From the NCBI GenBank assembly GCA_020080175.1, contig JAGHQL010000080.1, forward strand, positions 51,140 to 115,139: 64,000 nucleotides of DNA, written 5' to 3'. Of this stretch, positions 34,401 to 46,415 are shown in pieces. A model generated the notes under the pieces. That model saw only the letters and a program-made list of their open reading frames with translations. It did no database searches and was not told where the DNA came from. Each line of letters begins with the position of its first letter. The stretch's first letter is position 1. This DNA is from Glutinoglossum americanum. Lineage: Eukaryota > Ascomycota > Geoglossomycetes > Geoglossales > Geoglossaceae. A program made the translations under genes and the position numbers.

Positions 34401-36500
34401 TGTGTCCATTAAGGATAAGGGAAAGGCGATGCTGTGGGTGGTCCCTCCGGTGTTGGATAAATCGACATGTCGTTGCGGCGTAGATGAATAGCCCATTGGC
34501 TTTATGAACCAGAAGCTTAACGTTATGCTCGCCCGGCCATTGATGGGGGAGATGGCGCCTTTTCCTAATAATCTCGAACTTGTGGTAAAAGAAGATAGAG
34601 ATGTCATGGTCAATGGCAGATGCGGGGACATTGTGGAGCACAAAATCGTGATGCGCGGCCTCAGGGATGTCAAGGAAGCCAAATCTAATCGGGGTTTCTG
34701 GCCTGCTAGTTATGAAAATTCGCAGTTGAACGGGCTTTAGAGCTTTTGCCTCAGCAAGGAGTCGAAGTATAAGTTGGATGTCGTCTTCGCCCTCACACTC
34801 GTCCAGGGCATCAACCACAAAGACGAATATCCGTAGGTGGAGTGTCGTGTCCTTCAGATAGGAGAGCGGTCGAAGGATAAGGTGCTTCCACTGCTCACTC
34901 AGGCCTTGCTGAGAAATGTTAAGATTCTCATCGATGGCTCGGCGGATGTAGGGCCTCAACACAGGTAGGGTGTTCGCGAGCTGAGTGGCGAGGCTTGTAA
35001 AGAATTTGGTAGCATGGCTAAGATCGCCACGGCCTCTGGAAAAGAAGAAACTTGCTCCAAGTCGCCCCCGATCGGCAAAAGCGTGAGCAACTGTCCGAGC
35101 AATGGTGGACTTGCCAGTGCCGGCCATGCCATTCAACCAGAATATAGACGAACTGTTAGGATCCTCGCTCCACGCCATGACCTGCTGGAGGAGGTCGATT
35201 CGGGTCTCGGGCAGGCACTGGGGTTCATGTTCCCAAAGTTTGGAGTTAAAAGCTGCACCATCGGCATAAGGCAGCTCATTTAGCAACTGGCTTTGATCTA
35301 ATTCAAGTTAGTTTCCAACCTCATAATAACAGCACAGAAGCCAGCAGGCGGCTGTCAAGCGCAGTAGGCATCTCCAAACACATTGGCAATAAAGAAACCT
35401 TTTCGGTATGAAATAGAGTAACATTGAGGCTTCACAACTCTGCATAAAGAGGCACCCATTGGAAACCCGGAGGGGGGCCTCTTTTAGATGCTAAACATAC
35501 CTCTTAGAGATTCTAATACTTTGGCTGTCGCGACTATCTCCTGTGCCGGAATGATAGAGAGCATTTCCTTTGCATAGGCAGCGGCGGTAGCAGCGGCATA
35601 AGGCTGCCAAATCTTGTTTTTATGCGAGTCCGCATAGTCGCAAATGCCTCGGATGACGAGACAGGAAAATTCGTCCATCAGACCGGCTGCCTCCATCTCC
35701 ACGCAGAGGACGCCCAGGTCCTTCCTCAACCTGTCTCTAGTCTCACTATCCTTAATAACTTCATTGGCAGACCCAATCGTGCCGTAGTGGATTCTAGGTG
35801 TTGTATTCCCGCGCAGGGGACGCTCGACGACTCCGTTCCGATCGCACAGTTGACAAGTTCCCCCACCTTTATGGAGATTGTCAGCTCCAAACAGCTGATC
35901 ATGCTCTACCCCCGGATAAACGTATTCCTCTTCCATATTTGGGAACCTCTCCAACATCTCTGACAGGTATTTGGAAATTTGGCTGCCAATCCTCCTGTGT
36001 TGCGCCTCCAGCCTCTGCACACTCGCCATGAGCACGGCAGGAGGCTTCTTCAACGTCCCAGTCCGTTCGAATTTCCCGTTGGGATGGACCTTCCCTCTAT
36101 CGAACTGTACAACCCCCCCGAACGTTGCTGTTGGTTTGCTAACAACCACGTCTCCAAGTCGAATATCTTCTTCATCACTAGGTATACCACCCCCAATTCC
36201 CACCAAAAAACCGAACCTAACCGATTTGAAGTCGTTGAGCAGCTGTGTGACTACTGCTGCTGCATTGTTGTTACCGATCTCTGGCATAACTGCAATGACG
36301 ATATTGTGCACTCCCATGCGCCCAAGTGTGTAGTTGTTGCTGTCACGACTTGTGGGAAGACTTTGGTGCACCTCATCTAACATTGCCACGGCTGGCGCTA
36401 GTTCAACGCCCATGGGGCAAATGCATGCGATCGTATAGTCGCCATGAGTGAGACAACGGAGAGAGGAGTCCATCGTGTGATGGCTCGGGATAATCGACAA
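31465..36500 (-). CDS. NLR receptor: PNP_UDP - NACHT - WD40
   Basis: Three exons, 36500-35501, 35297-33712 and 33660-31465, join in phase to 1593 aa with no lesion. The N-terminal nucleoside phosphorylase-like domain (about 24-330) shows YTIACICPMGVELAP, GFLVGIGGGIP, RLGDVVVS, CVEMEAAGLMD and RGICDYADSHK. The junction residues DQSQLLNELPYADGAAF match the usual linker before NACHT. NACHT has P-loop GMAGTGKST (about 390-398), Walker B VFVVDALDECEGEDD and ITSRPE. WD40 repeats fill about 940-1485, followed by a 100-residue tail. The second intron (GTTAGT, ACTAAC branch, CAAAG acceptor) removes an apparent in-frame TAA. In fungi such proteins are candidate heterokaryon-incompatibility or immune receptors in which the PNP domain is the effector and WD40 the sensor. 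The next in-frame ATG (36473) is also a plausible start. Confidence 0.93.
31803..33435 (-). repeat. WD40 repeat array, 13 clear units plus one degenerate
   Basis: Thirteen 42-residue units (126 bp), each built on LEGHSGxVRAVAFSPDGQLLA then DGTVRLWD, with a weaker fourteenth unit. Units 3-7 alternate between an SPNSQILASSSDEE version and an SPDGQLLASASYDG version, so the true period there is 252 bp. Unit 2 is shortened by about three residues. Near-identical neighbours point to recent unequal exchange or gene conversion. Confidence 0.9.
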
Positions 36501-37801
36501 GGTAGGGGAAGGGTAGCGGCAAAGCCGACACTAAGATAGCCTAAAACCGTGTCAGCAGCAAAGGCCTATGATATAATAACGCTTAGGCGGAAAGCACTCA
36601 TAGTACAAGAACTTCTGCAACGGCCAAATATCTCCGTATGAAGGATCCCTACCAAGGCAGTTATCTGCTCGCTGAGCTCAGCTTGTGAAAGTTGTGGAAC
36701 GAAGTTGCGGTCTAGAAACTTCATTGTCGTGCCGCGATCGCAGCCCCGCTTATTGCTTATTTGCTCTGACCAATGAGGATGTCTGAAGGGGCCTTTTGGA
36801 CTAAATCGTGCAGAAAGCTTTCTCGCTTACCGGACCACTCTCCCTTCTCAGTCTTAGCGATATAAATCCATCACCCAACTATTCTACTCGCGATTTTTTG
36901 ATGGAACCCTATGATTGTTGGGTTAAAAATAGTGAAGAGGAAATCTCACAAGAGACCCCAAACAGAGAGGTGCTGAAGAGGGAGGCACTAAGGGAAAAAA
37001 GTATTTGAAAACGAAGCACTTTAAATGGACAGGATAGAATAGATTTCCCCCACCAGATTCGTTAGGCCGAAGCAACATTTCGCGGTTTTTCTAGCTTCTA
37101 TTTAGCCTCCTCACCTACTATTGTGTATAGGTACATTAAAAACCACCAGATAATTCGATTGATTAGTGTGTTTGCTTGCATTTTAGCCTACACAAAGCAG
37201 TCTCACCCATTGTAATATGGACATTTGCTCAACAATGACTAAAAGGTGCTGGGTTTTAGTGAAACTTTGCCGAAAAGACCAGCAAATTTGGTAATCTGTA
37301 CATCCATCCCCGAGAAGCTCCGTAAGCTTTAAGATTAAGCTATCGCCGCATCCTAACCCAACTGGTTAAAAGAGCTAGGAGATAGCGGAGGCTTTGTTGC
37401 CTGAGGTGAGACAGCTGATGGCCCCGAAACCGTAACAATACGCTCAGTTTTAGTCGGTTAGCTTTAACCAACTAGTACAATATCACACGGAGTTACTATA
37501 AAAAGCAGAGCCCGGGATGGCGATCCGCGACACAAGCCTCATCAAACTCAACAGATTTCAGAGGTGCAAACCAATTTCAATTTAAAACTCTTGCAATAGT
37601 TGGCTTAGGCGTGTGTGTATACATACACATACATAAAAGAATGAGGGGGGGAGAAAATCAGGCGATAGGATTGAGTAACGACAATAGAAATAAGAAATTG
37701 TCATGATCGTCATATAAATTCAGGAGTATTCCTGCAGGTTTCCGCATCCTCTCCCTCCCGGTACGCCTCTCCTCCTCGTAGAAATCACTCCGCTACCCTC
37801 A
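36501..37801. other. Intergenic between two minus-strand genes
   Basis: This holds the NLR promoter and the 3' flank of the CorA-like gene. A GTGTGTGTATACATACACATACATA dinucleotide-type stretch, partly palindromic, lies at about 37610. No gene is seen. Confidence 0.5.
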
Positions 37802-40800
37802 TCACTCTAAACCGAATCCCGAATCATCTTTCCTCCCACTCGACCCAGATCCGCGAGAAGACCACAAAGCCCCCGTAGCCCTGCCCCTGACCCTGTGCCA
37901 AAACCCCCCAACCCTGCCACTAGTCTCATCCAAAGCCCCATCAGCCGGCTCAGCAGCCTTCCCAGTGGCGTCCCAAACCGTCGCAGCGCCCCAAACCGTC
38001 GCAGCGCCTTCGCTAGAAAAATTCCAGGCCTTGTCAATCCACTTTTGGATCGAATGCATGGTCTTCACGGCCGGCCCGATGCTGATCAGCGCGGCAATGG
38101 TGAGCACGAACGCGACCGCCGCGCAGATCGTCATGCGGGCGACGAGGGCGCGGCTCGGGATCTGGAAGACGCTCGCGGCGAATCCGAGAGGGAGGAACAC
38201 GATGGTGACGTAGGTGAAAAAGCGGATGTTTTCTGCTCCACGGAGGGATAGTTCGTTGCGCATCGCGTCTTGCTGCGTGCAAATGGAGGTCGAGACAGAC
38301 TCCACCTTCCTCCGGTAAACCCTCAACTCGCGAATCCTCCTTTTCGTGGATCTTACGTGTTTATTCAAGGCACTCCTGTACCTTTTCTCATCTTTTCCGG
38401 TCCACCGTGGCTCTGGTTCGCGGTCCGATTCCCGGCCTTCCCAAGGCGTAATGACGTTTTTGAATATCGAGTCAAAGTCGTTCTCCATTTTATGCAAGAT
38501 CTGCACGTAGTCTTGCCAGTAGGTAGTGGAGGAGAAGTAGTCCTCACTCTGCAATCTTGATAAAGAAAGGTTGTCCGCTTCGACTCCTGTCTTCTTGATG
38601 ATCAAGTCCAGGATACTCTTGGTACTTGTCACCGCCTCCGCTAACATTTTTTCAAATAGAATAAGTTCAAGGATCTTTCTTTGGCGCCAATAGCCATTTT
38701 TATCATCGTCGAGGAGGTCACCTTTACTGTTGTCGAGGTCACCTTTGTTGCCGTTGTGGAGGCCGTCATCCGGCCAAATAGGCTCGCATTTGACACAACA
38801 ACAGGCCTCTTCTGGGTCTGAGTCTGTCTTATGTTCGAAGGGGCGGCGGACCCCTCTTGGGTTGTGTTTGACAAAATGACAGGTCCAGTGACGGTCAAAA
38901 AGGTCACCAACTAGCCGAAACCCAATGGAAGCCCGAACTATCACCTTCTTCTTCATGCCCGGAAAAAAATTTCTGACCGGCTTTTTTGGGCTATTATTAT
39001 TGGCCAGACCCCCAACTGGTTTTGGTATTCGTCCCGGGTTATTATCATCGGCCGGATCCTCATTCTCCCCTACTCCCAATAGCTGGTAGAAACTCATATG
39101 AAGTTCGGTCCTCCAGCTATTTGATTCTGCTGATGTGTCCTCAGTGAAGTACTCCTCGTAATTTGCATGGCGCTCAAAGAAGAGAGAAATAGGCTCCATC
39201 TCTACTTTGGGAGAGGCGAAGAAGCAGGTAAGAGCTGTCTCATCGCAAGAGCCGGACCCCAACCAAATGAGGCGCTTCTTGGCTAGGTCTGCCGTCCGTA
39301 ATCCACTAAGCCAATCCCAGAGGTTTCGATTTCCGTCCAAGAGTTTATGGCTAGGTACCTCTTTCTTCGTTTTGCGCTTGCCTTTCGTCTGCTTGGTCTT
39401 CGGAACGTCTATTCTGAAACCCAAAAGGCCAGAATCAGGGAGTTCTTGGAAAAATCGATCTAGACCAGAATCTCGGTATCGCTCTAAGGCATCTATAACC
39501 ACTTTGCCGTACTCCCCGCTATTGATGCGGATTGCTGGTTCGCCTCCCGTGTAAAGTTTAGATTGCTCCGTAGGTGCGAAGTCCAGAAACTCAGGATAAT
39601 TGTACAGCCACTCTTCCGAAATGTCAACAATTTTTTTCGAATTGATGAGGCTATTGCACGGTATATTCTTCTTCAGGAGAGGGACCTCTCTGTTGAGATG
39701 AAATTCAATGGTTTCGGCGTGTGAATTTCTTCTTGTCGACGGTTGATACTTTTGCTGCAGCTGGGTGGGGTCAAGTGGCACAGGTTCAGGTGTAACAGAG
39801 AGATTCGCCTCATACCCGGGCTTTGTTTGTCCGTATTCCCAGAGGATATAGGGGATTTCGAAACTTGCATGAGAAAAATAGTCTCGAGCGATCTCCTCTT
39901 CGAAAACCTGTGCTTCATTTGTCGTTCCATCGATTTGGCCGGGAAAAAGGCCGTCGGGAGAAGAACATCCGAATAAAATATCTGTAGAGAGTTTTGTGAT
40001 ATCAAGTGGAGTCTTTTTGCTGTCAGCAGGATGGAGGTTCCCGCCCATCAGGACGGCCAAAGCGTAGCGCAGAGTACTAGGCCATAACATTTCCTGGTTA
40101 TCTTCCTGATATCTCTGAGCTTCCATAGTATTCTTCCAGGCTACGTCGTCTTCGGAGAAGAGGCCCCATTCCAGGCCATAGAATAGGGTGGTGTCGCGAG
40201 AATGGAACCAGAACCGGTTTTCAAGGGGTGATCGAGTCACCGCCAGCATTCTTTTATTAGAGACATTGTTGTCCGTTGTGAATCGACTCAGAATCTGCCG
40301 CTGGATTTCTGCCGATGAATAATCCTTCCGTAATGCTTTTGCACCTTTCAAAAAGAGTTTTTCCATCAATCCTAGATCCTCAATGCATCTCAACGCTTTC
40401 CAAATCCAAACATGATCGTCCAAGCGAAAGAAGCCATTTGGGGAGTGCCGCCAGGTAAAAGATGCTCGGTAATTGGTTCGTTCTAGCGTTTTAATCCACT
40501 CTTCAAGAAAATTAACTCTCAAAATCTCCAGAGTCTTCTCGACCTTCTTCAGTTGGCCCAACTCGCGTAAGAATTCGTACGCCTTGATAATCTGGAGGGG
40601 CGTGTTCGTAGGTGAATTTGACGGTAAATACTCTGTCTTCGCGATGATCTCCCCGCCCACCCAGTAGTTGGAGTCGAAGCAACCATTTTGAGTTTTAGCC
40701 GTCTCAAAGACCCACTTAAGATGTCCTTCGCAAATCCGTTTAATCCTCCCCCACAAGAACTTCGAGCTCGGATCTTCAAGTCCAGTGCGGCCTAAGTGTT

Positions 40801-41995
40801 TCAACATGGAGAGGAGGAATCTGAAGGCAAAGCTATGGTTGATTAGTTGATTTTCACTGCCGGACGCGAGGTAGATCCAGGAAACTTACAAACTTCCAGA
40901 TATGCAAATACGGTGGCCGGCTGCATCCCCACATGTCAGGGCAATAGGGTCATCGGGTCCGGAATCAGATTCACCATCGTCCCATACAGGAACATCTCTG
41001 ATAGGAATACTGCAAACGGACAAAATATGTTCAAGATTGCGTCGGACCATGAAGTCCGTCATTTCGTCTTTGCTGAAAGGGTGATTTTTAGATGACGCGG
41101 CAGATGAGTGATTTCCAAGAATCTCGTCGACATCCACATCAGAAGCCGATATCATTAGAGACGTCCAATCTACCTCCGCTGGTGACATAAGAAGCAACCT
41201 ATATGCGGCGATAAGCTCTGTTTTCCCTGCTCCAACCCGGTATCCACCCGGCCCCAATTTCTTCGAGATGCCATTCACGAAGAATGAGAACACTGCACCG
41301 ACAGCTTCCGGAACACCTCCCTCTGTATGACTAGATATGCCTTGACTCCAGAGTTCATGGGCTAAGAGAAAACCGTATCCGTTGGGTCCCGTGGCCGTGG
41401 AATAAGCCCCACTGAAGGTATAAGCTTCGTTAAAACTATGTCTACTATCCACATAGTCCTGCTCCCGTATCAATATGTTTGTGTCAAAGGCCATCATAAA
41501 ATCCTCGTCATTGTTATTCACCACAGTATACTGCTGTATGACAATTCCTTTGTGGACCAGCACCTGAACAGTGATATCAAGACCCTTCATCCCGTATTCC
41601 ACACGCGGCCAGCGGTCGTGGAGAAATTCCAACCTTGGCTGTTCCAGTTCCTCCAACACTTGCTGTTCCAGTTCCGGGGTACACGAGGCGCGCAGACCAA
41701 ATCCACGAAAAGGTAACTGGCTCGAATCTTGGAACTCCCTAGCTCTCCACGCCACGTAATATGGTTCTGATACATCTCCGTCGATAGAGAAAATTCCTGA
41801 TCGGCCCTGTCCTAGATATCTGCTGATCTGCATCATTTCTCCATATGCGCTAATAGTGGCCGTGATACCCTGGTCCCCGAAGGAAGCATATGATATAGAA
41901 GTTGACTTCGATGAAATGCACTCCCCATCGCTAGGCTTGTACGGGCGGGCTAGAGGCCGTGACGGCGGATCGGGTGGACCTTCGCCATAAGACAT
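37802..41995 (-). CDS. Large CorA-like membrane protein with a long N-terminal helical domain
   Basis: Two exons, 41995-40890 and 40832-37802, join in phase 2 (GTAAGT to CATAG), giving FFAFRFLLSMLKHL across the junction and 1378 aa in all. Near the C-terminus a charged helical stalk (RRIRELRVYRRKVESV) leads into FFTYVTIVFLPLGFAASVF (TM1, about 1240-1258) and a second TM (about 1267-1290). This is the CorA/ZntB-like arrangement widespread in fungal proteins, but the GMN selectivity motif after TM1 is absent, so metal transport is doubtful. Residues about 1-750 form an unusual domain with WVGGEII, FRLDDHVWIWKAL, SRDTTLFYGLEWGLF and FEIPYILWEYG. The spaced Trp/Asp-rich helices resemble an alpha/alpha-toroid glycosidase-type fold, which is inference. 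A CVKCEP pair with an acidic linker lies near 1035-1060. Confidence 0.85.
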
Positions 41996-44900
41996 TACTA
42001 GGGTTTTTTTGGATCATTCAAATGGCGCACCTACGTTTGATGTATTCCTGAAATTCTAGGCTTTCCTCGTGGGGAACAGTTTCAGGAACATAGCACCGAG
42101 CGAAAGGCCTACGGTTTTCCCCCTGATCTGACGGCTGAACTGAAGCCATGTGCGATTCAAGCCTTGAAGCTAGCAGACTTGCGAAGGGAGGTTTCGTACT
42201 TTAAAGCTGGAACACGAGGGCTGAAGGGTTCAAGAAATAGGCAGCTGTGCAATTATCCTGACTACGACGTCCGTGATATTATATGTGAGAATCCCGGATG
42301 AGTAGTTTTGTCACCCGGTTTGATAGGGTTGAAGGGTCTTTATATTGGACATTGTGTAAAATGCATCAGACCACCTGGGACCGCCGCAAATGCGGGGCTC
42401 GCAAAACGTTCGACACCGGGTCCCCACCCAGAATATAGTTGGAAGCCGAAGATATGCGATGGCTGATTCATTACGCCCACTGCGATAATGCAAGAGCTGT
42501 CTCAGTTAGCAATAGCCTACTATCAATAACTCTGCTTATCAATAAGTAACAGTCTCTTTTGGACCCCACCTTTCCCGCTCACAGGATGCCAACTACCCTG
42601 CAGAATGCGAGGCTAAAACGGCATTTCCCGGAGATGGAAAGTAGTAAGACTACTTCGCAGCAGGCCAGCATGCGAAGCACCGCGTAGCAATTTCTTCCAA
42701 AAGTATCCTGAACATTGCCCCGGGGTCCGCACCAGTTACCTCAAAAGTTATCCCCAAAGGTTAGTCGCTAAAGGCGATGGAGAGCGGCATCTGGCTAAGG
42801 TTAGGAAAAGGGATGAAGATTGAGTTCGTGTGACTTGTATCAACCACCGGAATCCCTACCATTTGGAGGCCCACCCACCCTCGTTGGCCGCAATCGTAAC
42901 CTATATCGGGAGAGGTGCACACCTGCAAATTGTTGAACACCCACATTCTCGAGAGTCGACAGTATTGCCGTTGGCTGAGCTATGACAATGTTTAATTCCC
43001 AGACATGCCCCGCACGAAGGAAGAGGGGCAGCTTGGCATATCTATTTCAAGTCGTGGGGGCCGAAAGTACCGCCCGCCTTGCAACCCGCCTTTCGATTCT
43101 CTAGTCGAGTTTATTTACCCGATGGGGTCCGTCGCAATCGGTCGAGTTTCGGCATTCTGTAGCTAAATTCATGATTGCTACAGTAGCTTGAACTTTCCTC
43201 GAGGCCCGACTTACGGCTAGCGAGGCCGTAAAGTGGGGGCGATAAGTTTCCGAACACCAAAACGCTGTTTGGTCCACCACGTTTGGTTTAATGATAGTCT
43301 GTGTATCTACAAAGAAATGCAACCGGTTTGCATCAAAGGAATTTAATTTTTAACACAACCCCTCCAGGGCCTTGCCTTGTTGCGCTGATTGCTATGAACC
43401 CTGCTGTACGTTAGTAAGCAGTCGGCGTAGAGCAGAAAAATTCCTGTCCTCGAAAGCGAGGAACCACTGTAAGCGGGCCAGCAGTGCAGGAATCTTCGCT
43501 TCCCGAGAATAACTATTGCTCAATACGGGCAACTAATCGCTCGTCCAGATAGAGCTGTTAGCATGAGCGGATCAAAAGTAATAACGAAGTGTGGAGCATT
43601 CAATGAACAAATTAAAGCGAACAGTTAGGAGACCCTCTTTGTAGCTCGGAACAAATTAAGGTTTCCCCCCCGCATGCATATGCAAGGGAAATGTGACGGC
43701 AAGCCTGGGGTTAAGCCCGCTCCACTCAACGAAGGATACGGAAGAAAGACTACAGGTCATACATGAATGTGTGCCTTACAACTGCGAAGGTTCATCCTTT
43801 TTAGCTCTCCAGGCGTCTCTCTATCCAACCTTTTCATTGCGAGGTTCCAGGCTCGCGGGTGCGATATCCTATAATCGACTATCCGCTTTTCTAGACGTCC
43901 TGGAAGGGAGGAGCGTATCGCCATAGATCCTCTCCTACGGAAGAAAGGCATGCGCTGTTGTTGAGAGGCATGGTGCTCATGTGGATACCCCCCGTGTCAG
44001 TGGTGGCAACTACTGTGAATTTAAATAATCCAGGGAGGGCATATCAAAGTGGCCGTTTGAGAGCTGCCAGTGTGCTGCAACAGCATGTGTACTTCCGCCG
44101 AGTATGATGCATGCCTGTCTCTGATACACTCAGTGAAAGGTCTGCTGCCGATAAAAGTACTCTCTCATTGCATTTCGGTCTCGACTCGATGCCCCGTTTG
44201 AGCGCTATGAGGATTGGCCGTGATATTTATCCTACATTTCCTTTTACTTCATATACTCTACGATTGCTGCTTCTCTATGCAGAGTCATTGGCAACGATAT
44301 TCTCCATATTATATGCTTCCTAAACATACACACACCGGTCATATATAACCAACAAGACAAACAGTCTCCCGAACGCCGGATGTGTGTAACACTTGCCAGA
44401 ATCGCAGGGTTGACAGGGGCACGACTTCCTTGCCTCGCTATTCGGTAGACCTTGCAAGCGGGTGGGAATGTCCATAAAGGGCCGGACACTTCTTGCACCC
44501 TGACTATATGCCCAGTGCGGAAAACTACGCGAGCGGAAATGTTCGCAAGTGGCCGGACACTTTATGAACCCTGACTAAATGGCGTATCCTTATACCATAT
44601 AGCTATGCGATTGGAAGAGAACCCCCGAAGGTTAGCGGACCGCTCGTCCAAGTCTGGGCCGGTGCAGCGTGGTACAAATGCACGGAGTAGCTAATAGTGC
44701 CATAGAATCAGTTATCATCAAATCGCTAGCTACGAGTAACAGGAGACTAAAATTCATTGGCGTAATCACAGCCTAAAATGCGCTTGATGGCGGATTAACT
44801 ATGCCCCACCACTTTGATTGGCTACTTCTCAATGGGTCGGGGATACCACTCGATGAACCGGTGTCTGCTTTGCGCCCCTAAAAGCGGCAATAATCGATCT

Positions 44901-45507
44901 AGCCCGACTTGTCTTAGTCCACGCCCGCTTGACTCTTGGCCTACTCCAACTACATGCCGCTTAGAGGTTGGGCCTTATTCTCACAACCCTCACGATGGCT
45001 CAGGGTATTTTCCGGTCCTCTTTATCGCGTAGTTAAAATAGCGAATCCGAAAGCGCTCTGTAATTGGCCTTAAGATATCTACTCCTAGAGCCCAATGTCG
45101 AAGAAATCAATGGACACGCTATCTATGACCTCCTATCACTAGAAGAGTGTAGCGCTCGACGGGTTGGAGAGACAAAGCCGCCCTAAAAGCTCCTAGAACA
45201 GGAAATGCATGTAGTGTTGAGCACGAGAGCCGCATTCTATTTGAGAGCACCATGGAAATTTAAACTTCAGGATGCCCCATCTAGACTCTGAGGCATTCCT
45301 TGGCAATTTTCCGGTGGCCCAATTGAAACGTTGCAGGAGACGAGATTTCCACCGGATCGGGAGGGTGGCGTATTATTGATGTAGCGCGGAAAGCCTAATT
45401 ACCCCCGAGGGTATACATAAGGCTCTCCAGAGCTCGCGCATTCGTGAATCTATCACACAATACATACAACCCCTCTGCCAACCCCACAAACCCGATCTCC
45501 AATCCCA
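41996..45507. other. Long intergenic region, no gene seen
   Basis: This is the largest gene-free stretch (3.5 kb). Frames up to 92 codons occur but are motif-free or lie antisense to each other. Apart from the direct repeat at 44468-44582 nothing recognisable was found. It probably contains decayed repeats. Confidence 0.45.
44468..44582. repeat. Direct repeat of a 45-bp unit with palindromic core
   Basis: Copies at 44468-44511 and 44538-44582 share AATGTYC then GGCCGGACACTT and CCCTGACTAWATG. The second copy contains AAGTGGCCGGACACTT, an imperfect palindrome of the sort found at the ends of DNA transposons. Confidence 0.55.
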
Positions 45508-46415
45508 ATGGCCGACTCCTCCTACATACCTCTAACGACGATTTTCACCCCGCCGCCAGAATGCTCAACGCGCCTCTTCACGATCAACATCGACTCCACT
45601 TCGTCTTTCAACGCCGACTACATGTTCTGGGAAGACATGATACAAGACGCGGAAACCTTAACCTGTTATCCGCCAATATTTAGCGATTACTGGCCTTCGA
45701 CGTTTAGCCCTGGGGTGTGTCCGAGCGATTACACGACGTTCGCTACGACGGTTATAGAGAGCGAGAGCGTTACGGTAGCGACTTGTTGTCCTTCGTAAGT
45801 AGCCGTCGTTCATGGTCCTAGCGGGCGGCATCCAAACTAGCGCACTGATAATATTTTCTTTTCTCCCACAGGAGGTTCACAGCAACATCGGTAATGAGAG
45901 ATAACGCGAATTGTCAGAGCAAAGTCGGCTCGCCCACCATCGCATTAGTCCAGAGCATGTGCGACGGCGTCACTCGCGGACGGTGTACGGGTTACGAATA
46001 CCTGATCTTGGGCACCACTACCGTCACCCCCTCATACGCGATCGCGTATCCCTACACCGTGGCGTGGAAACAGGCAGACCTCGATATCTTCTCGCCCAAA
46101 TCCGCGCCCTTGCTCAGAACCTCAGGGGTCAGCATCTCGTCCTACGACTATACCGCCGCCTTCACCGAATTCACCCTCACCGATGACTTTTCCACTACCT
46201 CGATGACAAGCTCGCCGCGTCCCCCTCCCGCTGGTCCTACGACGAGGACGACCGCGACGGCGTCGGGTAATTCGACGGGGGGGCATGGCGGGCTCGGGCC
46301 TAAGCAGCAGAGGATTGCGGCGGAGGTTGGGGGGGTGATAGGCGCGCTGATTGTGCTTGCGGGATGTGCTTGGTTGCTTTTGAGGCCGAAGTTGAGGAGA
46401 AGGGGTTGGGATTGA
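45508..46415 (+). CDS. Single-pass surface protein, fungal family of unknown function
   Basis: Two exons, 45508-45794 and 45872-46415, join in phase 2 (GTAAGT to CCCACAG), giving 276 aa. The N-terminus LTTIFTPPPEC, then CYPPIF, FSPGVCPSDY and TVATCCPSRF, is the conserved Cys pattern of a large fungal family with an external N-terminal part. A Ser/Thr/Pro-rich stalk (PRPPPAGPTTRTTATASG) precedes one transmembrane helix (AAEVGGVIGALIVLAGCAWLL) and a short basic tail (RPKLRRRGWD). No classical signal peptide is visible, as is usual in this family. The cytoplasmic tail is very short compared with relatives. A cell-surface role is likely; a specific one cannot be given. Confidence 0.82.
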
